Shown piece after piece: positions 49,988 to 64,000 of a DNA stretch of 64,000 bases. The DNA is from Pachypanchax playfairii (lineage: Eukaryota; Chordata; Actinopteri; Cyprinodontiformes; Aplocheilidae): positions 778,121 through 842,120 of the forward strand of contig SSNP01000005.1 of the NCBI GenBank assembly GCA_006937955.1, read 5' to 3'. The notes under the pieces are model-generated. The model had not been told where the DNA came from and made no database searches. It saw only the letters and a list, made by a program, of their open reading frames with translations. The number at the start of each line of letters is the position of its first letter. Within the stretch, counting starts at the first letter, position 1. The position numbers were made by a program, and so were the translations under genes.

Positions 49988-50879
49988 TCGCTCCCTGTTT
50001 CTCCTCCGTTCTGTTTCATCGACAGGGTTTGATAACTAACTTGTTTTGTTCTGTAAACAGTGAAAGTTGTTCTGGGTTTTTCACCAACTGATTGGATGTT
50101 GTCAGACTTGTTGCTCGTCTTGAGATTCACAGTGAGATGTACATTTCTGCTCACAAGAGGATTTTACTCCGTGATGCTGAAGGTGGACTTTGGGAGTTTT
50201 CAGCAGAGACTTTCTTCCTTCCAGGTTCCTCTGGATTCTGGATTAGGAACAATTTTTGTGTTTTCAGCTGTTACACACTTATGAAACCGTTACACACACG
50301 TGAAGTCTCCCAGCTTCCCTCAGTGTTTGAGCCCGGGCCGCGTCTCGGCATGTTACCTTTCATTCCTGCACACGAGCGTCGACGCCATCCGGACGGATGG
50401 AAGGAGGCTAACGACTTGTGGGAATTTAACAAAAAGACATCGCAGACGAACTGTGCACAAATGACTCTGATCATTATTTTGATTTCATATTTTGACTTTT
50501 GAGTTTTATTAGGATATAAAAATGTAAAAAAGAATTCTTGTGAAATGAGTTACCCTCTACTTAGCATGACTTTTAAAACCTTTAAAACAAATAAAAATAA
50601 TCATAGAAAAAAAAAAAGAACAGAAAACATGTTTAAAAAGAATTTTATTGTATTCTGTTTAATTATGACAGAATTATTTTTATTAAAATACATCCATAAG
50701 CATAAGAATCATGTCTTGTTGTTATTTAGTGTGTTTTTCTCTTTCAGACATTTAAACACCAAAAACCTTCTAAAAGTGACGAAGATTAAAAACTAACATG
50801 TGAAATAACTTTTAGAAAAGAAAGAAAATAATCTAAACAAAAAGAAACCAAACTGAAGGTTTTCATTCAAAATGCTTCG

Positions 50880-50970
50880 TGTTGCTGCACGGTGGTGCAG
50901 TCGGAGGTCATGAGTTCGAATCCCGGCCAGGATCTTTCTGCTTGGACTTTGTATGTTTCTTGTGCTTGTG
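50880..50970 (+). mobile_element. tRNA-like SINE-type fragment
   Basis: The words gctgcacggtggtgcag, ggtcatgagttcgaatccc and ctttctgcttggactttg match a widespread fish repeat with a tRNA-like B box. It has diverged and is incomplete. The family is not certain. Confidence 0.5.
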
Positions 50971-50977
50971 TCACTCA

Positions 50978-51448
50978 GACCAAAACCAGACCAGACCTGG
51001 ACCTGAACCAGACTAGGATCTGAACCAAACCAGACCAGGATCTGAATCAGACCAGAACCGGATCTGAACCAGACCAGAATCTGAACCAGACCAGACCAGG
51101 ATCTGAACCAAACCAGACCTGGACCTGAACCAGACTAGGATCTGAACCAGACCAGACCAGGATCTGAACCAGACCAGAATCTGAACCAAACCAGACCAGA
51201 ATCTGAACCAAACCAGACCAGGATCTGAATCAGACCAGAACCGGATCTGAACCAGACCAGAATCTGAACCAGACCAGACCAGGATCTGAACCAGACCAGA
51301 CCAGGATCTGAACCAGACCAGGATCTGAACCAAACCAGACCAGGATCTGAATCAGACCAGAACCGGATCTGAACCAGACCAGACCAGGATCTGAGCCAGA
51401 CCAGACCAGGATCTGAATCAAACCAGACCAGGATCTGAACCAGACCAG
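50978..51448. repeat. 17/22-bp minisatellite of agaccaggatctgaacc
   Basis: Tandem units of agaccaggatctgaacc, with 5-bp agacc additions and SNP variants, run over 0.47 kb. Confidence 0.93.
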
Positions 51449-52902
51449 AGGCGATCAGCTGTTTGCCTCATTTCTTTCCACCTCTCTGAAAAGACGAGAG
51501 GTTTTAGGTGTAACTCAGACAGAACCGGATCAGAACCGACACATGAGCTGGTAGTCTGGATCACCTGCTGATGTAAAATCTTTTATTCTGTTATTTTGTG
51601 AAGAAACCAGATCTGAGTCCAAATCAAGGGGAACAAATAAAACCCAGACCAGATCCTGTTTGTTTGGTTCCATCCAGCTGCTGGATCAGATGGTTGCAGG
51701 AGCTCATACAGATGTGTGTGGACTCCACATCTTATGTTTAGTTTTACAGCAGCTGAGCAGCAGAGGGCAGAAAGCTGCTGCAGAACATAAACACAATCAA
51801 TCAGCTGACAGAATCACTTCATGTCTGTCATCTGATGGTCATGTTGACCCGACCCGATGCAGCGCCGTTAGAGTCGGAACATTTCATGTTAATGTTGCTG
51901 TTCTGTGTGTGTTGTGAAGCTGTAAAGATGGTTCAGCTCAGTCTGACGTGTTGTTCTCATTTATTCAGTGTTTTTAGAACTTAAACCCACTCTGACCTTT
52001 TAAATACACAACGCTGATGCAGGTTTGTAACAAACTGCTCCTTATTTTCACTGTTCAAGTTTTGTTTCACACATAAAGAGCTTCTATTCACCAACACCAC
52101 GTGTTAGGTTAAGTTTATTAGTGTTTTAGAGGGTTGTGTGTCCTCGGGATGGAAAAGAGTAAAAGATGTAAACAAGGTGAATTTCCATCAGACTCAGTTT
52201 ATATGTTGGTTTCTACCGACAAAGAAATGATCTGAATGATGAAACAGCTGTTTAAATTTAAACAAGGAGAAATAAAAACTAAAAGATGAAAGAAAAGAAA
52301 AGAAGAAGGTGAAATAAAAAGAGCAGAAATGAGTCTGAGCGTGAAAACCGAACCGATGAACCGAGAAGAGACAGAAAGAAAAACCAGAAGCAGATTCACA
52401 GCGTAAACATGAGAAATCAACAGACAGGTAAACAAATGAAGAGAGGAAGAAAGGAAGTGAATATTTCAACTCCGTTCTGGGAAAAACATCTTTACTTGTA
52501 ATGAATTATAGTGAAATGAGATTTTTTACAGTCTTGAAACCACCTGAGGAGAGAAATAAAAGGTCTAAAGTGGAAGCTGGGGGTTGAGAATGAACCGTAA
52601 ACAACGAACGCCTCATTACTTCCCTCCCACATCAGCAGCTCTGGAAGCTTTCTGAATCCCATCTGAGTGACACACAGAAACAAACCGGTCATCAGGAGGT
52701 CAGAGGTTCCAGCGCCCCCCTCAGCGCTGCGTGACCCCGCCGCTCCTCCTCCGTGCAGACGGAACCTGGGATTCTGCTCCAGGCAAATCTCGGACATCTT
52801 TCATGAAGCCCTGGAGGACAGCAGACGTCCTCACGACGCTGCGAGACCTCTGGCCTTCTGAACGGGGCCAAACATGCAGCGGGGTTGCTATGGAGCATGG
52901 TA
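51449..52902. other. Intergenic, no recognised gene
   Basis: AT-rich sequence, then a GC-richer block at 52640-52920 in which several short overlapping ORFs lack family resemblance. Confidence 0.4.
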
Positions 52903-52916
52903 GTCACCATGGCAAC
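52903..52916. promoter_or_regulatory. RFX X-box, consensus match
   Basis: GTCACCATGGCAAC fits GTNRCC, a two-base spacer and RGYAAC exactly. A related half-site, GTTGCTATGG, lies 18 bases upstream. No nearby start of transcription is recognised. Confidence 0.5.
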
Positions 52917-52929
52917 CTGCTGTAGCGTT

Positions 52930-53300
52930 CTCAGAGGGGGTGGATGGGGTTGTAAATATCACAACACCCACTCTTATCGCCCAGACGCTGTAATGCATAT
53001 TCATAGTCACATGCAAGTCATTAGGGATGTTTTATTAGTCTGTCCATCCATCTACAGGATCAGTCCATCCATCCCTCCATCCTTTGACTAAACAGTAATT
53101 ACTCGGAGGCCAATGGAAGGATGCAGCCCCCGCCTGCTCTCAGCTAGATTGTAATGGCTTCATAAGCACTGCTGATTGAATTGATTGCCACAGTTGGAGT
53201 CTGGCTGAGATGTACAATGGGGTGGAATATGCACATTAATCAGCTCACACGAACGGCCTGCAGGCTCTCCGTTTATTTCAGGTACAGGTGAACGTGTAAA
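52930..53300. promoter_or_regulatory. Candidate conserved non-coding element
   Basis: The stretch is low in repeats and rich in homeodomain-like ATTA/TAAT words, for example aatatgcacattaatcagc near 53227. It resembles developmental enhancers in texture. This is an impression without alignment. Confidence 0.3.
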
Positions 53301-55300
53301 CAGTACAAATCATTAACCACAAACAACACACACTAACTTTGTCTGGTTGTTGTCGTGTCACACCCACAGGTGCACAACCAGCGGTGTGTGTGGCGTCACG
53401 AGGAAATTGGTTGTTTTATATTCCACATTTATCCAGAACAAAACTGATAAAACACGAGGCGACAAGCAGGGAAGCAGAAAACGGTCACAACGTCTTTCAC
53501 CAGATTTCTAAACTAAAAGGAGAGAAAAAATAAAATTGTAGCTGAAAATAGGTTTTAAAGACAACATAATTGCAACTGGAACTACACGGAGCAAAAAACG
53601 TTAATTAAGCCCTCAAGCAATTTTGTTTTTTTTGACATTTTCACTTCAAAAAATATCTACAATTTCAGTCAGCAGCAGCCTTCCAGCTGCAGAGCCAAAA
53701 AAAGCTGCTCAGAGCTTCACGGATTAGAGAGACGCGGCTGTGGTTCTGATCCAACCCAAACCTTTCAGCTGCAGGGTTCTGTTCTTTCACTCGCTGAGAC
53801 AGAAGAACTTTCAGGCTGATTGTTGCTTTCAAACAGGAAGTGTAGTGAAGATGATAAACCTGCTAATTAAATCTGGTTCTCAGGTGTTTGAGAGTTTCAT
53901 TAAGTTCTTGCAGGTTGTTTATCTACCGACTCATCAACATGTTCTGCTTCACAGACTTTATTTTTATATCAGTTTTTATGAAATAAAACAACATTATAAT
54001 TCTAACCTGCAACAGAAAGGACACAGTCATCCATGTGTTTAAAAACTTCTTTATTCTTTAAAACTTTCACATCTTCAGATCCAGAAACAGATTCAATCTA
54101 CAGCAACATTCAGCACAAAGAAAATTCTTTAAATCAGATTAGTAATCCTGTCAGAATAAGAGCGTCTGGAGAGACCAGGTCTGAATGATCCGGTCCAGCT
54201 CAGTCAGGAGTCTAAAGGTTTCACTCATCTAATCAGGAGGAACTCACAACCTCTTACAACTTAATCTGGTTATTAATCTCAATCTGGAACACCTGAATCT
54301 CATTGTGTGATGATAAGAGTCGAGTCCGAGGTTCAGGAGGTCCTTCAGAAACCACGAGGCCTAACGGGCGTCAGAGAACACGACGAGGTTCAACTAAAAC
54401 TGTTACAATCAGGAACAGCTCAGAACCGGATCTGCAGTTTCAGATGGTTTAGATTCTGGTTTCAGAGGTCAGAGATTATGGTTCATTTATTTAAACAGAA
54501 ACGTCTCGTTCTGCTGCTGAATTCATCTCAGAATAATGTTAACGTCGTCTTATGAACATGAATCATCACCACGTTCATACGTGACGGAACCGACACGCAG
54601 AGAGAAACATGAACTCCTGCACCATGAAGCCTCTTCCTCTCTGACATGTAACTGGCGTGTCACACGTCATGTGTCACGTCAGGTCTTTGAGGGGGGGGTC
54701 TGAACCCCCATCCAGTATTTTAAACAAGCATGAGATCAGAGTCCTTTCTGATGTTTCAGAGTGTTTGAAGTGCAGCTCGTGTTTATGAAGCGATTGTCTT
54801 CTTTATATTTGTGGCAGTCGGAGGAGGAAGTGTTGTTTTCAGACCCCTACCGATAGAAGAAAGCATTATTAAGATGTTTTCAGCGTTGGCGCCAGTAAAC
54901 ACACGTTACTTGTAAAAACAGAGTGATTCGAGTCAGACGTAAAAATCCAGGGGGCTGATTATAATTGTACAGCGAGGGTATAGATGATGCAGGTAAAAGG
55001 CAGCGGTATACAACCTGCAGCAGGACGTTCGGGTGGGAAACACTGAGGCAGACTGTGACTTGTTGTCAAAAATATGAATCTACAACAACAAAATCACTAG
55101 TCTTCCACAACGTGTCCCACTGTTGTAGAAAAGGAGGATCAGATGAAACACAATCAACATCTGATGAGTGGAAGTTATTGATGCTTCTGATCACATAAAC
55201 AAACTGCAGCACCATGTGATGACTCAATGTGTCACTTCATTCATCATATTCATTGAATCACAGTTTCTTTATTCAGTCATCACACATGCAGCAAACATCA
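53301..55300. other. Intergenic, no recognised feature
   Basis: Unique sequence with an A/T bias. A seven-to-eight G run is near 54690. No coding similarity was seen. Confidence 0.4.
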
Positions 55301-55410
55301 GGGACATGAAGGGACATGAAGGGACACGAAGGGACATGAAGGGACATCCAGGGACATGAAGGGACATCCAGGGACATGAAGGGACATCCAGGGACATGAA
55401 GGGACTTGGG
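55301..55410. repeat. 10-bp minisatellite gggacatgaa / gggacatcca
   Basis: Eleven tandem 10-bp units in which the two variants alternate in the right half, forming a 20-bp doublet. Confidence 0.93.
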
Positions 55411-55857
55411 ACTCGTTGATGCTCGAGGGAGCAACATACTGTACGGTGGAAGAGATGAATTCATTTAGGAGAGCTGCACCGATTACTACAGCACACATGC
55501 AATCACATGCATGAACACGCTCACCTGAGGCCGTGAGCTGCACAGATGTGACGAAGACTTTAATAACAGAAGAGGAAAAGGACAGCAGTTTAATCTGCTG
55601 CTATTGGATCTATAAAGCTCTGCCAATAAAACTGGATCTCTGCAGGATAAGGAAGGAATCAAGAGGAGAGGAGGGAAGGAAGGAAGGAAGGATGAGGATC
55701 AGGGATCAACATCGAGGAAGAAAAAGCTTTAGAGAAGGAAAAGGGAATAAACAATAAAATAACAAATAAAACCTGGAAGATGAAAGAAAGGGAAAAGAAT
55801 TAGTGATGAAATGGAGAGAGTCAATAAAATAAATCTAAAGAGCAAAACTAAGAACGA

Positions 55858-55877
55858 GGGGGGGGGGGGGGGGGGGG
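55858..55877 (+). repeat. Homopolymer of about 20 G
   Basis: An uninterrupted G run of 20 bases. It could form a G-quadruplex, and the length may be inexact in the assembly. Confidence 0.9.
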
Positions 55878-56544
55878 TCTAACCAGGAGGAGAATGACAG
55901 TCTAAATCAAGATATGACAATAAAGCAACAAGAACAAAAGAGACTGAGCAGATTAAAATAAAGAGATAAAGAGAATAAACACTAGAAAAAATAAATAAAG
56001 AAGAGAACGATAGAAATAAAACTGAATAATAAATATATAGAAAGAGAAATAAACAAAGAACAAAAGGAAAAAATGAAAATGAATGAATGTAAAAACTAAA
56101 AGGACAGAATCTGAAATCCAAAAAAGAGAAAAGAGGAAGTGAAGACATGAACATGGAAAAATGTAAAACAACAACAAAAAAAATCCAAAAATCAAGAAGA
56201 AAAGTCGTTAAATTTAAAGGAAAGATTTAATCAGATAAAATAACTTGTTTGTGAATATAATTCATGCTAACGACGTGTTTAACTGCAACTCGCTCTGTTT
56301 TCATCTCTCCACGACTGGCCTCGCTGACCTGCTCGCCACTTCCTGTCTGATAACTGCACCACCACGTCCACCATGACGGTTTCTTCATCAATGTCCTGCA
56401 GGAGACGAGCTGAAGAACCGGTTCCTCTGACACCAGAGCGGCGTCATGTTAACCGTGAGATGACTTCCTGTTCAGTGACGCCATCTTGTTCAGGCTGATG
56501 GTTTTAATACAAGACAGAAAAACATTTATGACATTTTTTAGCCT

Positions 56545-56545
<1 letters not shown>

Positions 56546-56580
<35 letters not shown>
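56546..56580. repeat. (CA)n microsatellite
   Basis: A perfect CA run of about 33 bases. Confidence 0.95.
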
Positions 56581-56582
<2 letters not shown>

Positions 56583-56724
56583 GTGCACACGTGCACTTTG
56601 CTTGCTGATCTTAACAAAGGTCTGTGACAATGTGACATTTGGAAGTAGATGAAATGACCAGCAGGTCGAGGAGTGCTGCGTTCATGTTTTACTGCTCGGG
56701 GATAAGAGCTCTTAAGACCTGGAA

Positions 56725-57510
<786 letters not shown>

Positions 57511-59359
57511 ATCCCTGCTTCAATACCTTCCTATTCACTAGGAGCCCTGCGAAGCCTTTCAGGTCTTCCTGGAGGTTGAAGCACTACAGGATCCAATCTA
57601 ACCGCAGTCCAAAGCCCATTAAGACCGACCCTGAAGCCCCGGTACCGGGTTCACTTCTATCAACAAACTCCATCCACATACGAGCTGCAGATTTACTCAT
57701 CTACACGTTGCAGATCCACTTCAAGCTCTTTAATTCCTAAGTAAAGTAAAAAGCATCAGAAAGATGCTGAAGGTGTAAAACAGTGTAAATCGATACGAAC
57801 CAAACAAACGATGTCACATTGAAGCTCAGACTGATTAAATCTTTCATTTTCTACCGTGTGCTGTATTGATTTACTCTGACCCAGTAACATGTGTATTAAT
57901 ATTACAGCTCTGAAGTCATCTCATGAGTGTTTCCTTTATTATTGTACCAAAATAAGACAAATAAAGCTCCTGGTTGCTGAAACGTGTTCCATCCATCGAG
58001 TCTCAAAGAAGCTGAAGGTTTACCACATCTGGACACAGCTGTTGGATGTAGAATCTGGTTTTCTCACTGAAACACCTTTTTATCAGGAATTAACTAATTA
58101 TTACCAGCAAATTGTAAATTTGAAAAAGATTCTGGTTTCATGATAAAACACGAGATTAAAGCTGAAACTTTCAGGAGGAGCTGAACATTTAAATCCTTCC
58201 GTTTCTCTGCTGATTGATTTTCACACCCTGATGCTTCGCTATCGGAGGCTCGTTCCTCGTTCCAGGTTTCACTCTCTGCTTTTCATTTACACGTTTCTTA
58301 CAGTCAACAAATTCCATAAAAACCCTCCAGAATCTTTTACACCTCGTGTGTCTGTATCAAGTTCCAGAACTCTCATGATTTGTTCATCAGAAGCTGAAAG
58401 AGTTTATTTTTAATTAAAAACATAGTTTTAATTTTCACTGTTGTTTCTGATAGAAAGTTAGAAAATTCTTTTAAAAACGACCCTCGTGTGTTTGACTCTT
58501 TTTATTTCTGACTGTTGAATCTCAGTGAAACATAATTTGACTCTTTAAGGTTTGAAGTGACGGTTTTTCTCTGAGAGTTGCTGCTTCATTAAGAAACGAA
58601 GCAGAGATGTAACGAGGAGTTTATTTTCTTCCATCAGTCTCGATGCTGAACTTCAGCCTGTATTTGACAACATGAACATAAAATCCATCGTTTCAGGTCG
58701 TGTTTATATTTTCTGAGAACTTTTTTTCTCAGTTTGTTAATTAAAACACACTCAGGTGTCAGAACCGGTACCAGTAAACTTTATGTTAATGAATCAAACC
58801 CTTTATGATTTACCTCTCAGGTTTGAGACCCTTCAGTTGTTTGTAGGTTGATGTTGTGAAAGCATGAATCATTCTTTCACTCTAACCAGTTAAATCTGAT
58901 GCCTGAACATAAAAGGAAATAATATCTATAATATTTATTCTCATCAGTCGCCTCAACGTCCTCGTCATTCAGGAGAAACAGAGTTTCCTGTTTTATTTCC
59001 TGTCATGTGTGTTTTAGTAACGCGTGTGCTGATCTGTATGTTAGTAAATATAAATCTTTCCTTCATGTTCATCAGCTCCATCTACTTTTATTTATCATTA
59101 ATTTAATTTAATGTGTCCGTGAGAAAATGTTCCTCAACTTTTGTTTCTATTTGTCTTGTTGTTTTACTTCCTGTTTGTATGACCTTTCAAATTAAATGTC
59201 TGACATGTTTTGACATGTTCTGTGACTGCGCTGCAGACAGTTTTTATAAATCAGAGGAGTAAAATGAGGATCATGCGTCTCTCCCTGACTGAACTGTTTC
59301 AGGTTCAGATCTAAATCTTGACTGTCTGCTGTTGAACTTGTACAGCCGCCACTTTGTTC
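57511..59359. other. Intergenic, no recognised gene
   Basis: Unique AT-rich sequence. Short ORFs have no family resemblance. Confidence 0.4.
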
Positions 59360-60560
59360 TGTGTTGTGTCTAATTTTCTGCTGCGTCTCTCTTTACAAAG
59401 TTCTCATCAGCGGCTGCTGTCAGGAGCCAACAATGCTCACGGTGACAGCTGCCTGCGCTGGCCCAAAACCATCGCCAAGTTTAAGTTACAGGAGCCATTG
59501 ATTCTCGACGGGGCGCCGGCTGCCTGGGTTGGCACGCACAATGGTCGCGGCAACAATATGGCTGCATTGTCCAGGTCACAGCGCTGAGCAGGAGAGTGAC
59601 AGCGCACAGCGAGCTGTGAGTTCATTAGACCGATGAGGCTCTCTCTGCTCAGCGCTCATTAACATCCAGCCTGAGCCACTGAGTTGCAGGTATTAGCAGA
59701 AGAATATTGAAGATTGTCACACAAGGACATGAAGCCTGGTTAAAACATACACGCATGCAGAATGACACATTAGAAATTAGCTCCACGTCCAGCCAGCTTC
59801 TAATTTTCACATTAGAAAAGCATATTAAGAAATAATGGGCTCCCCACGGTTCACATAACTTACTGGTTCTAGTTATCTCCATCTCTCTGGAGGACTCGGG
59901 TCACCGTGTGGCGTGGACTCAGGCTGGTCAGGAAAAAAAGGCTTGGAGGGTGAAAGTTTGGGACTATTATTCTGCCAGCTCTGGTCCAGCAATTATAGAC
60001 AGCCTGCTGAATAGTTGGATGTCATTAGAGCAGGAGAAATTATGCTCTCCACTTTAGGATGAAGGCCCTTTCACTCAGGAGCCAAAGAGAGAAATAACTA
60101 GGAGAAGACAGTAGGGTTCACAATGAAGCTGAGAGTGTTCAAGAACAGCAGGCTTTCAATTTCTCCTCTGGTAATGTTCTATATTAGACTAATGTTCAAT
60201 TAGGTTGTCAAGGCCTGTTAGTGAATTTAATTCTTATACTGTGGAGAGGGTGGAAGAAAATCTTTTATCATATTCCATCAAATCTGACAAGAATAATTTC
60301 CCTTTGCATGTATGGTAAGCTAATTTAATCATTTACTATTTGCTCACGGTGATGAATTCAAATAGGTTAAGATTTAATGTTAATGACATGCAAAAAGAGC
60401 TTCTTCAGTGCTGGAGAGTTTATTTGAATTGGTGCTGCACTTCATATGGACGAGGCCCGTAATGAGGCGACAGTACAGAAGCTCTAAAACCAAGACATGC
60501 TTCATGCACACGCAGCGGACAAACATGCTAATTCAATTCTTACTCCAACCAAACTGAACA
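59360..60560. promoter_or_regulatory. Candidate cluster of conserved non-coding elements
   Basis: The block is free of tandem repeats and has enhancer-like texture. It holds two octamer-like POU words (TTTGCAT at 60303-60309 and ATGCAAA at 60388-60394) around taatttaatcattta. The part near 59440-59620 is GC-rich, with a 77-codon ORF that I could not assign. Conservation is not tested. Confidence 0.35.
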
Positions 60561-62720
60561 GACACCGTCTCTGGTGGGATTTCCTGCAGGGATCATCCAC
60601 CTGATCACTTTACACTCCACAGGTGTTGCTGATTTTAGGCGTGCATCCTGTGTAGTTTACATCAAGGCAGATTTATCACCTCCCTGCTGCCGAGGCATCC
60701 AGCCTCGTTTCAGCCTGGACTCACGCTCCTCAGCTGATAAACTGTTTCTCTTTGTTTTGCTTGTTGAACTTGTGTTCAGCTTTACGTTCACACGTGTGCA
60801 AACTGATAATAAAGAGCCGCTCCGTGTCTGAGAATCATCGAGCAACATAACGACCGCCCGTCCTGGCAGAGTCCTAAAGCTCATTATATCTAAATGGTGA
60901 GGCTGGACTCATAAACCAAAATGCCACGAGGGCAGACGTGGTGGAAATAGGCTCCAGTTGACCGGGAAGGGGTCATCCTTTACGCCGCGCTGCAGCAGTG
61001 AAATAACACACACTGATTGGATAAAGCTTTGGTAAACAGCTCAGTTAAATGTGTTTGGAGCTCTTGCAGCACAGTCGAAGGTCTTTCTGTCTCTTCTTCT
61101 AAAGCTTCTCTTCTCTGTTTGTTGCAGATTTAATTACAGAAAGAATCTATATGATAAAAACCTTTTATTCTCACTCTGCTCATGTTTTTCCTTTTGATCT
61201 ATTTTTTGTGTTTAAACTAACATTCAGTCATTGTCCTGTACTTCAATCAATTTCAAGTTCCTCTCGTCTACGTTTCTTTATTTGCTTCTTTAAATTTCCT
61301 AGAATTTTCCTACATTTCTATATTTACTTTCTATATTTTCTCTTTTCTTTTTTTACTCGCCCTTCATCCGCCCTCGTTCCATTCTCTTGATTTTCATCTT
61401 TTCTCATTCTCTGATCTTTATTTCCTTAAATTTCCGTTTGCTGTCTGTTTTCTCTCATCTCGTTTCCTCCTCTCACCTCATCCAGAGTTCCTGTCCTCCC
61501 ACCTCCTGCTCATATTGATTTTGTGTTAGTGAGTTTGAAGCAGTGGGGAGGGGGCAGAAATAATGGCCACTCAGCGGAAGTGAGCCGAGCCAGACGTGGC
61601 TACTTCCTGCACAGCGTGGTGGTCGTTTCATCACCTGGGTCACTCGTCTGCACCAGCATCGCTTCTACTTTGTCTTTGCCTGTTTTTCATCCGTCCTCCT
61701 CGTGGCCTGTCTCTCATTTTCTCTCAACCCTCCAGATGTCTCTAAATGCCACGCAGGGCTGCAGACAGAGAGACGACAGGCCATCGAGGGTCGCAGTGGG
61801 CTGATCATTAGCTGTACCCTGTGGTTGACTTCAATTAGCCTGCAGAGACACTGAGCTGCAGCCGTGCACGGGGAGAACATGCAGTCTGAGCAGCTTCGCA
61901 GCTCTCATGGTTACAGTTACATTTAAATTCAGACATTTCACAGAAATCCAGCCAAACAGCCTGTAAACAGACTAAAAGATTCAGGCTTTTCATTTCAGTA
62001 TGAAGATCTGCAGAAACTCTGCAGGTAGATCCAGAAAATCTAGATTTTAAACCCTAAAACAGGACGATTAAGGTCTAAATATAAAATGACTGTGTTTAAT
62101 CAGTGGTGAAGGACGAGTGCTGCTCCTGAATCTACATGTTGTGAAGTTGTAAATAACCCCGTCTGACCCAACAGACTGTCTGTACAAACTGAAATCTCAC
62201 TGCTATTAATGCAAAAACTATCTGACAAGAAAAATGTCACTAAGCAGAGTGACAGTTGATGAGGAGGAGGAGGAGGGAAAATCTGTGGGGTGGGTAAAAT
62301 GGCACGATGAAGCAACGCAGACAAGACGTGGAGACAGAAAAATAAAAAACAAGGAGTGTGACTGTGAGCGCGGAGAGCCAATCTGCTGCAAGGCTGAACA
62401 GACAACTGCAGGATTATCAACAAGGCAGCAGCACACCATGATTGTTGACAATGTGTGTGTGTGGAGGAGGGAGGGGGGGCAATTATGTACAACTCCCCCT
62501 TCTCTTTCTACCCCCTACGGTGGCCCTGATGGGACACAGCCTTTCATTTGCTCATTGCGGTAATTGGTGTATGTGAGGGGGAGGTACATGTGCTCAGCTC
62601 CCCCTCTGCGTCTGTCAGAGAATTAGAAAATGAAATTCTCTGAAGAGCGCCGTACGTCTGCTGTCCTCGTCCAACATGACACATTTTCATTATTCGCCTT
62701 GTGACAGAACAGATTTCTCT
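60561..62720. other. Intergenic with further enhancer-like stretches
   Basis: The segments 61540-61900 and 62230-62720 have the same non-repetitive texture, and between them lies pyrimidine-rich sequence (61190-61480). No exon was recognised. Confidence 0.35.
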
Positions 62721-64000
62721 GTCCTCTACCCACCAGCAGACATCATCATTTGCAATTCAGAAAATCATTTTATTCTGATTAATTTTGTTTCAGTGCATTT
62801 TAATATTAAATTAATAGGTTCAACAATTAAATCTTTTTTTCTTGCTCATTCTCCTTTTTATTTACAAGTGAAATCAGCTTTTCAAAATTAGTTTTTAATT
62901 AATTATTATAATAAAATAACCAGATCAGGATAAACGAAAGGTCAAACGATATTTCAGTTATTCTGGTCCTGTCTCAGCTGTTTGGTCTCCAGTAACTGCT
63001 TTACATTAACTGTTACATATTTCAGTGTGATCACGTTTCATTTATTTTGTTTTACATTAATCAGCTTTAGAAGAAGTAATATAGGAAGTTAAACGCATCT
63101 CTATTCAATATAAAACCAAATTTTTAAAGATTTTTTATCTTCAAATAAAAATCTAATAAAATTTTACACAAACTGGTTCAGAAAAGAAAACCTAATAATT
63201 ATTAAATAAAAAACAAAAATAAAGATGTTTAAAAGTATGACTGATGACAGTGTTTCTGTCTTTAACAGTAAAGAGACGTTGACGCCTCCATCGACAGGAA
63301 ACAGCTGTAGAAACCTTTTCATTTCTGAAGCTTTTATTGTGAAACAAAACGCTGGTGCCGGGTTAGACCAGCTCAGATCAGCTGTTACACATTTAATGTT
63401 TTAGGCTGAACTCAACGAAAAATAGAAAAAGAAGATGGGAGGTAAAAAAACATTGAGTGTGGGCGGAGTCAGAGTTACAATTAGCACAAAAATAACTTTA
63501 TCTGCTAATAAATGTGTTTCTGTTTTTTATTAATAAATTAATATTTCATTAAAAATGTACCTATAAATAGATACCATAAACATTACAGCTGCTGGTCTTT
63601 TATTTATTTATAACTGGTTGAAATTGTTTTATTCTCCACAGTATTAACCGTTTAGCTTCATTAGTTCGTTTCACCTGGTTGTTCAGAAGTTTTAGTTTTA
63701 ACTAAACAAATTTAAGTCCGTTTGGTAAGAAAATCAGAACGATGGTTTGAACTGAGAGTTTAATAGTTTATTTTGTGTTTTTTTTTTAGGATTTTCTTTA
63801 ATTTCTATATAATTTTACATTTTAAATCAGGCTGTTTTGTTTTCAGGTGTTCATATTTTTCTCTGTTTTGTTTAAATCCAGTCAGTCAGATGGAGAAAAC
63901 ATTTAAATATCACAAGCATTTTGTTTTTCTGATTACAAACACGAATAACAACATCAAATGTGTGACAGTGTCACAGTTAGTACATCCTTCTCTCTCAGTA
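62721..64000. other. AT-rich intergenic end of the window
   Basis: Very AT-rich. A minus-strand ACAATAAAAGC near 63330 could end a gene lying to the right, but nothing supports a transcript. Confidence 0.35.

Noticed and set aside
48979..50154. 391-codon minus-strand ORF rich in Ser, Ala, Gln and Leu
   Set aside because: It is almost wholly minisatellite. The unique first 60 residues match no family I know.

Overview
The window is nuclear DNA from a bony fish, probably a percomorph teleost. I infer this from small GT-AG introns, fish-type Tc1 transposons, LINE tails, abundant minisatellites and (CA)n tracts, and protein sequences clearly related to but diverged from mammalian orthologues. 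I cannot name the species from sequence alone.

Layout. Positions 1-4730 are one giant 15-bp minisatellite that is still running at the left edge. It lies inside an intron of edc4, whose 5' nineteen coding exons run leftward from 15192 to 5035 (minus strand). The last third of edc4 is off the window. The first edc4 intron carries a broken Tc1 transposon and a LINE fragment. Next, also on the minus strand, comes nutf2, complete in four coding exons (16904-18589) with a probable non-coding first exon near 20464-20600. Then tsnaxip1 (about 21497-25000, minus strand) appears to keep only the N-terminal coiled-coil half. Head to head with it, 684 bp away, ranbp10 runs rightward on the plus strand through fourteen coding exons (25685-46382). 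From 46.7 kb to the right edge I recognise no gene. That part holds more minisatellites, CA tracts around a duplicated 270-bp repeat, and several stretches that look like non-coding regulatory DNA.

The block edc4 - nutf2 - tsnaxip1 - ranbp10 keeps the human 16q22.1 order and orientation, but THAP11 and CENPT, which sit between NUTF2 and TSNAXIP1 in human, are not seen here. The genes do unrelated housekeeping or ciliary work: an mRNA decapping scaffold, a Ran-GDP import factor, a translin-associated coiled-coil protein, and a CTLH/GID ubiquitin-ligase subunit. They share no operon-like logic.

I found no undescribed gene system. The strongest second-look items are an RFX X-box lying on the tsnaxip1 start codon, a 96-bp stop-free intron in ranbp10 that could be retained in frame, a minisatellite ending about 40 bp before a ranbp10 splice acceptor, a (CA/CG) inverted repeat just after ranbp10 exon 1, and the very homogeneous array within edc4. 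Exon borders were placed by hand from splice signals, reading phase and recalled family sequence. They have not been checked against transcripts.
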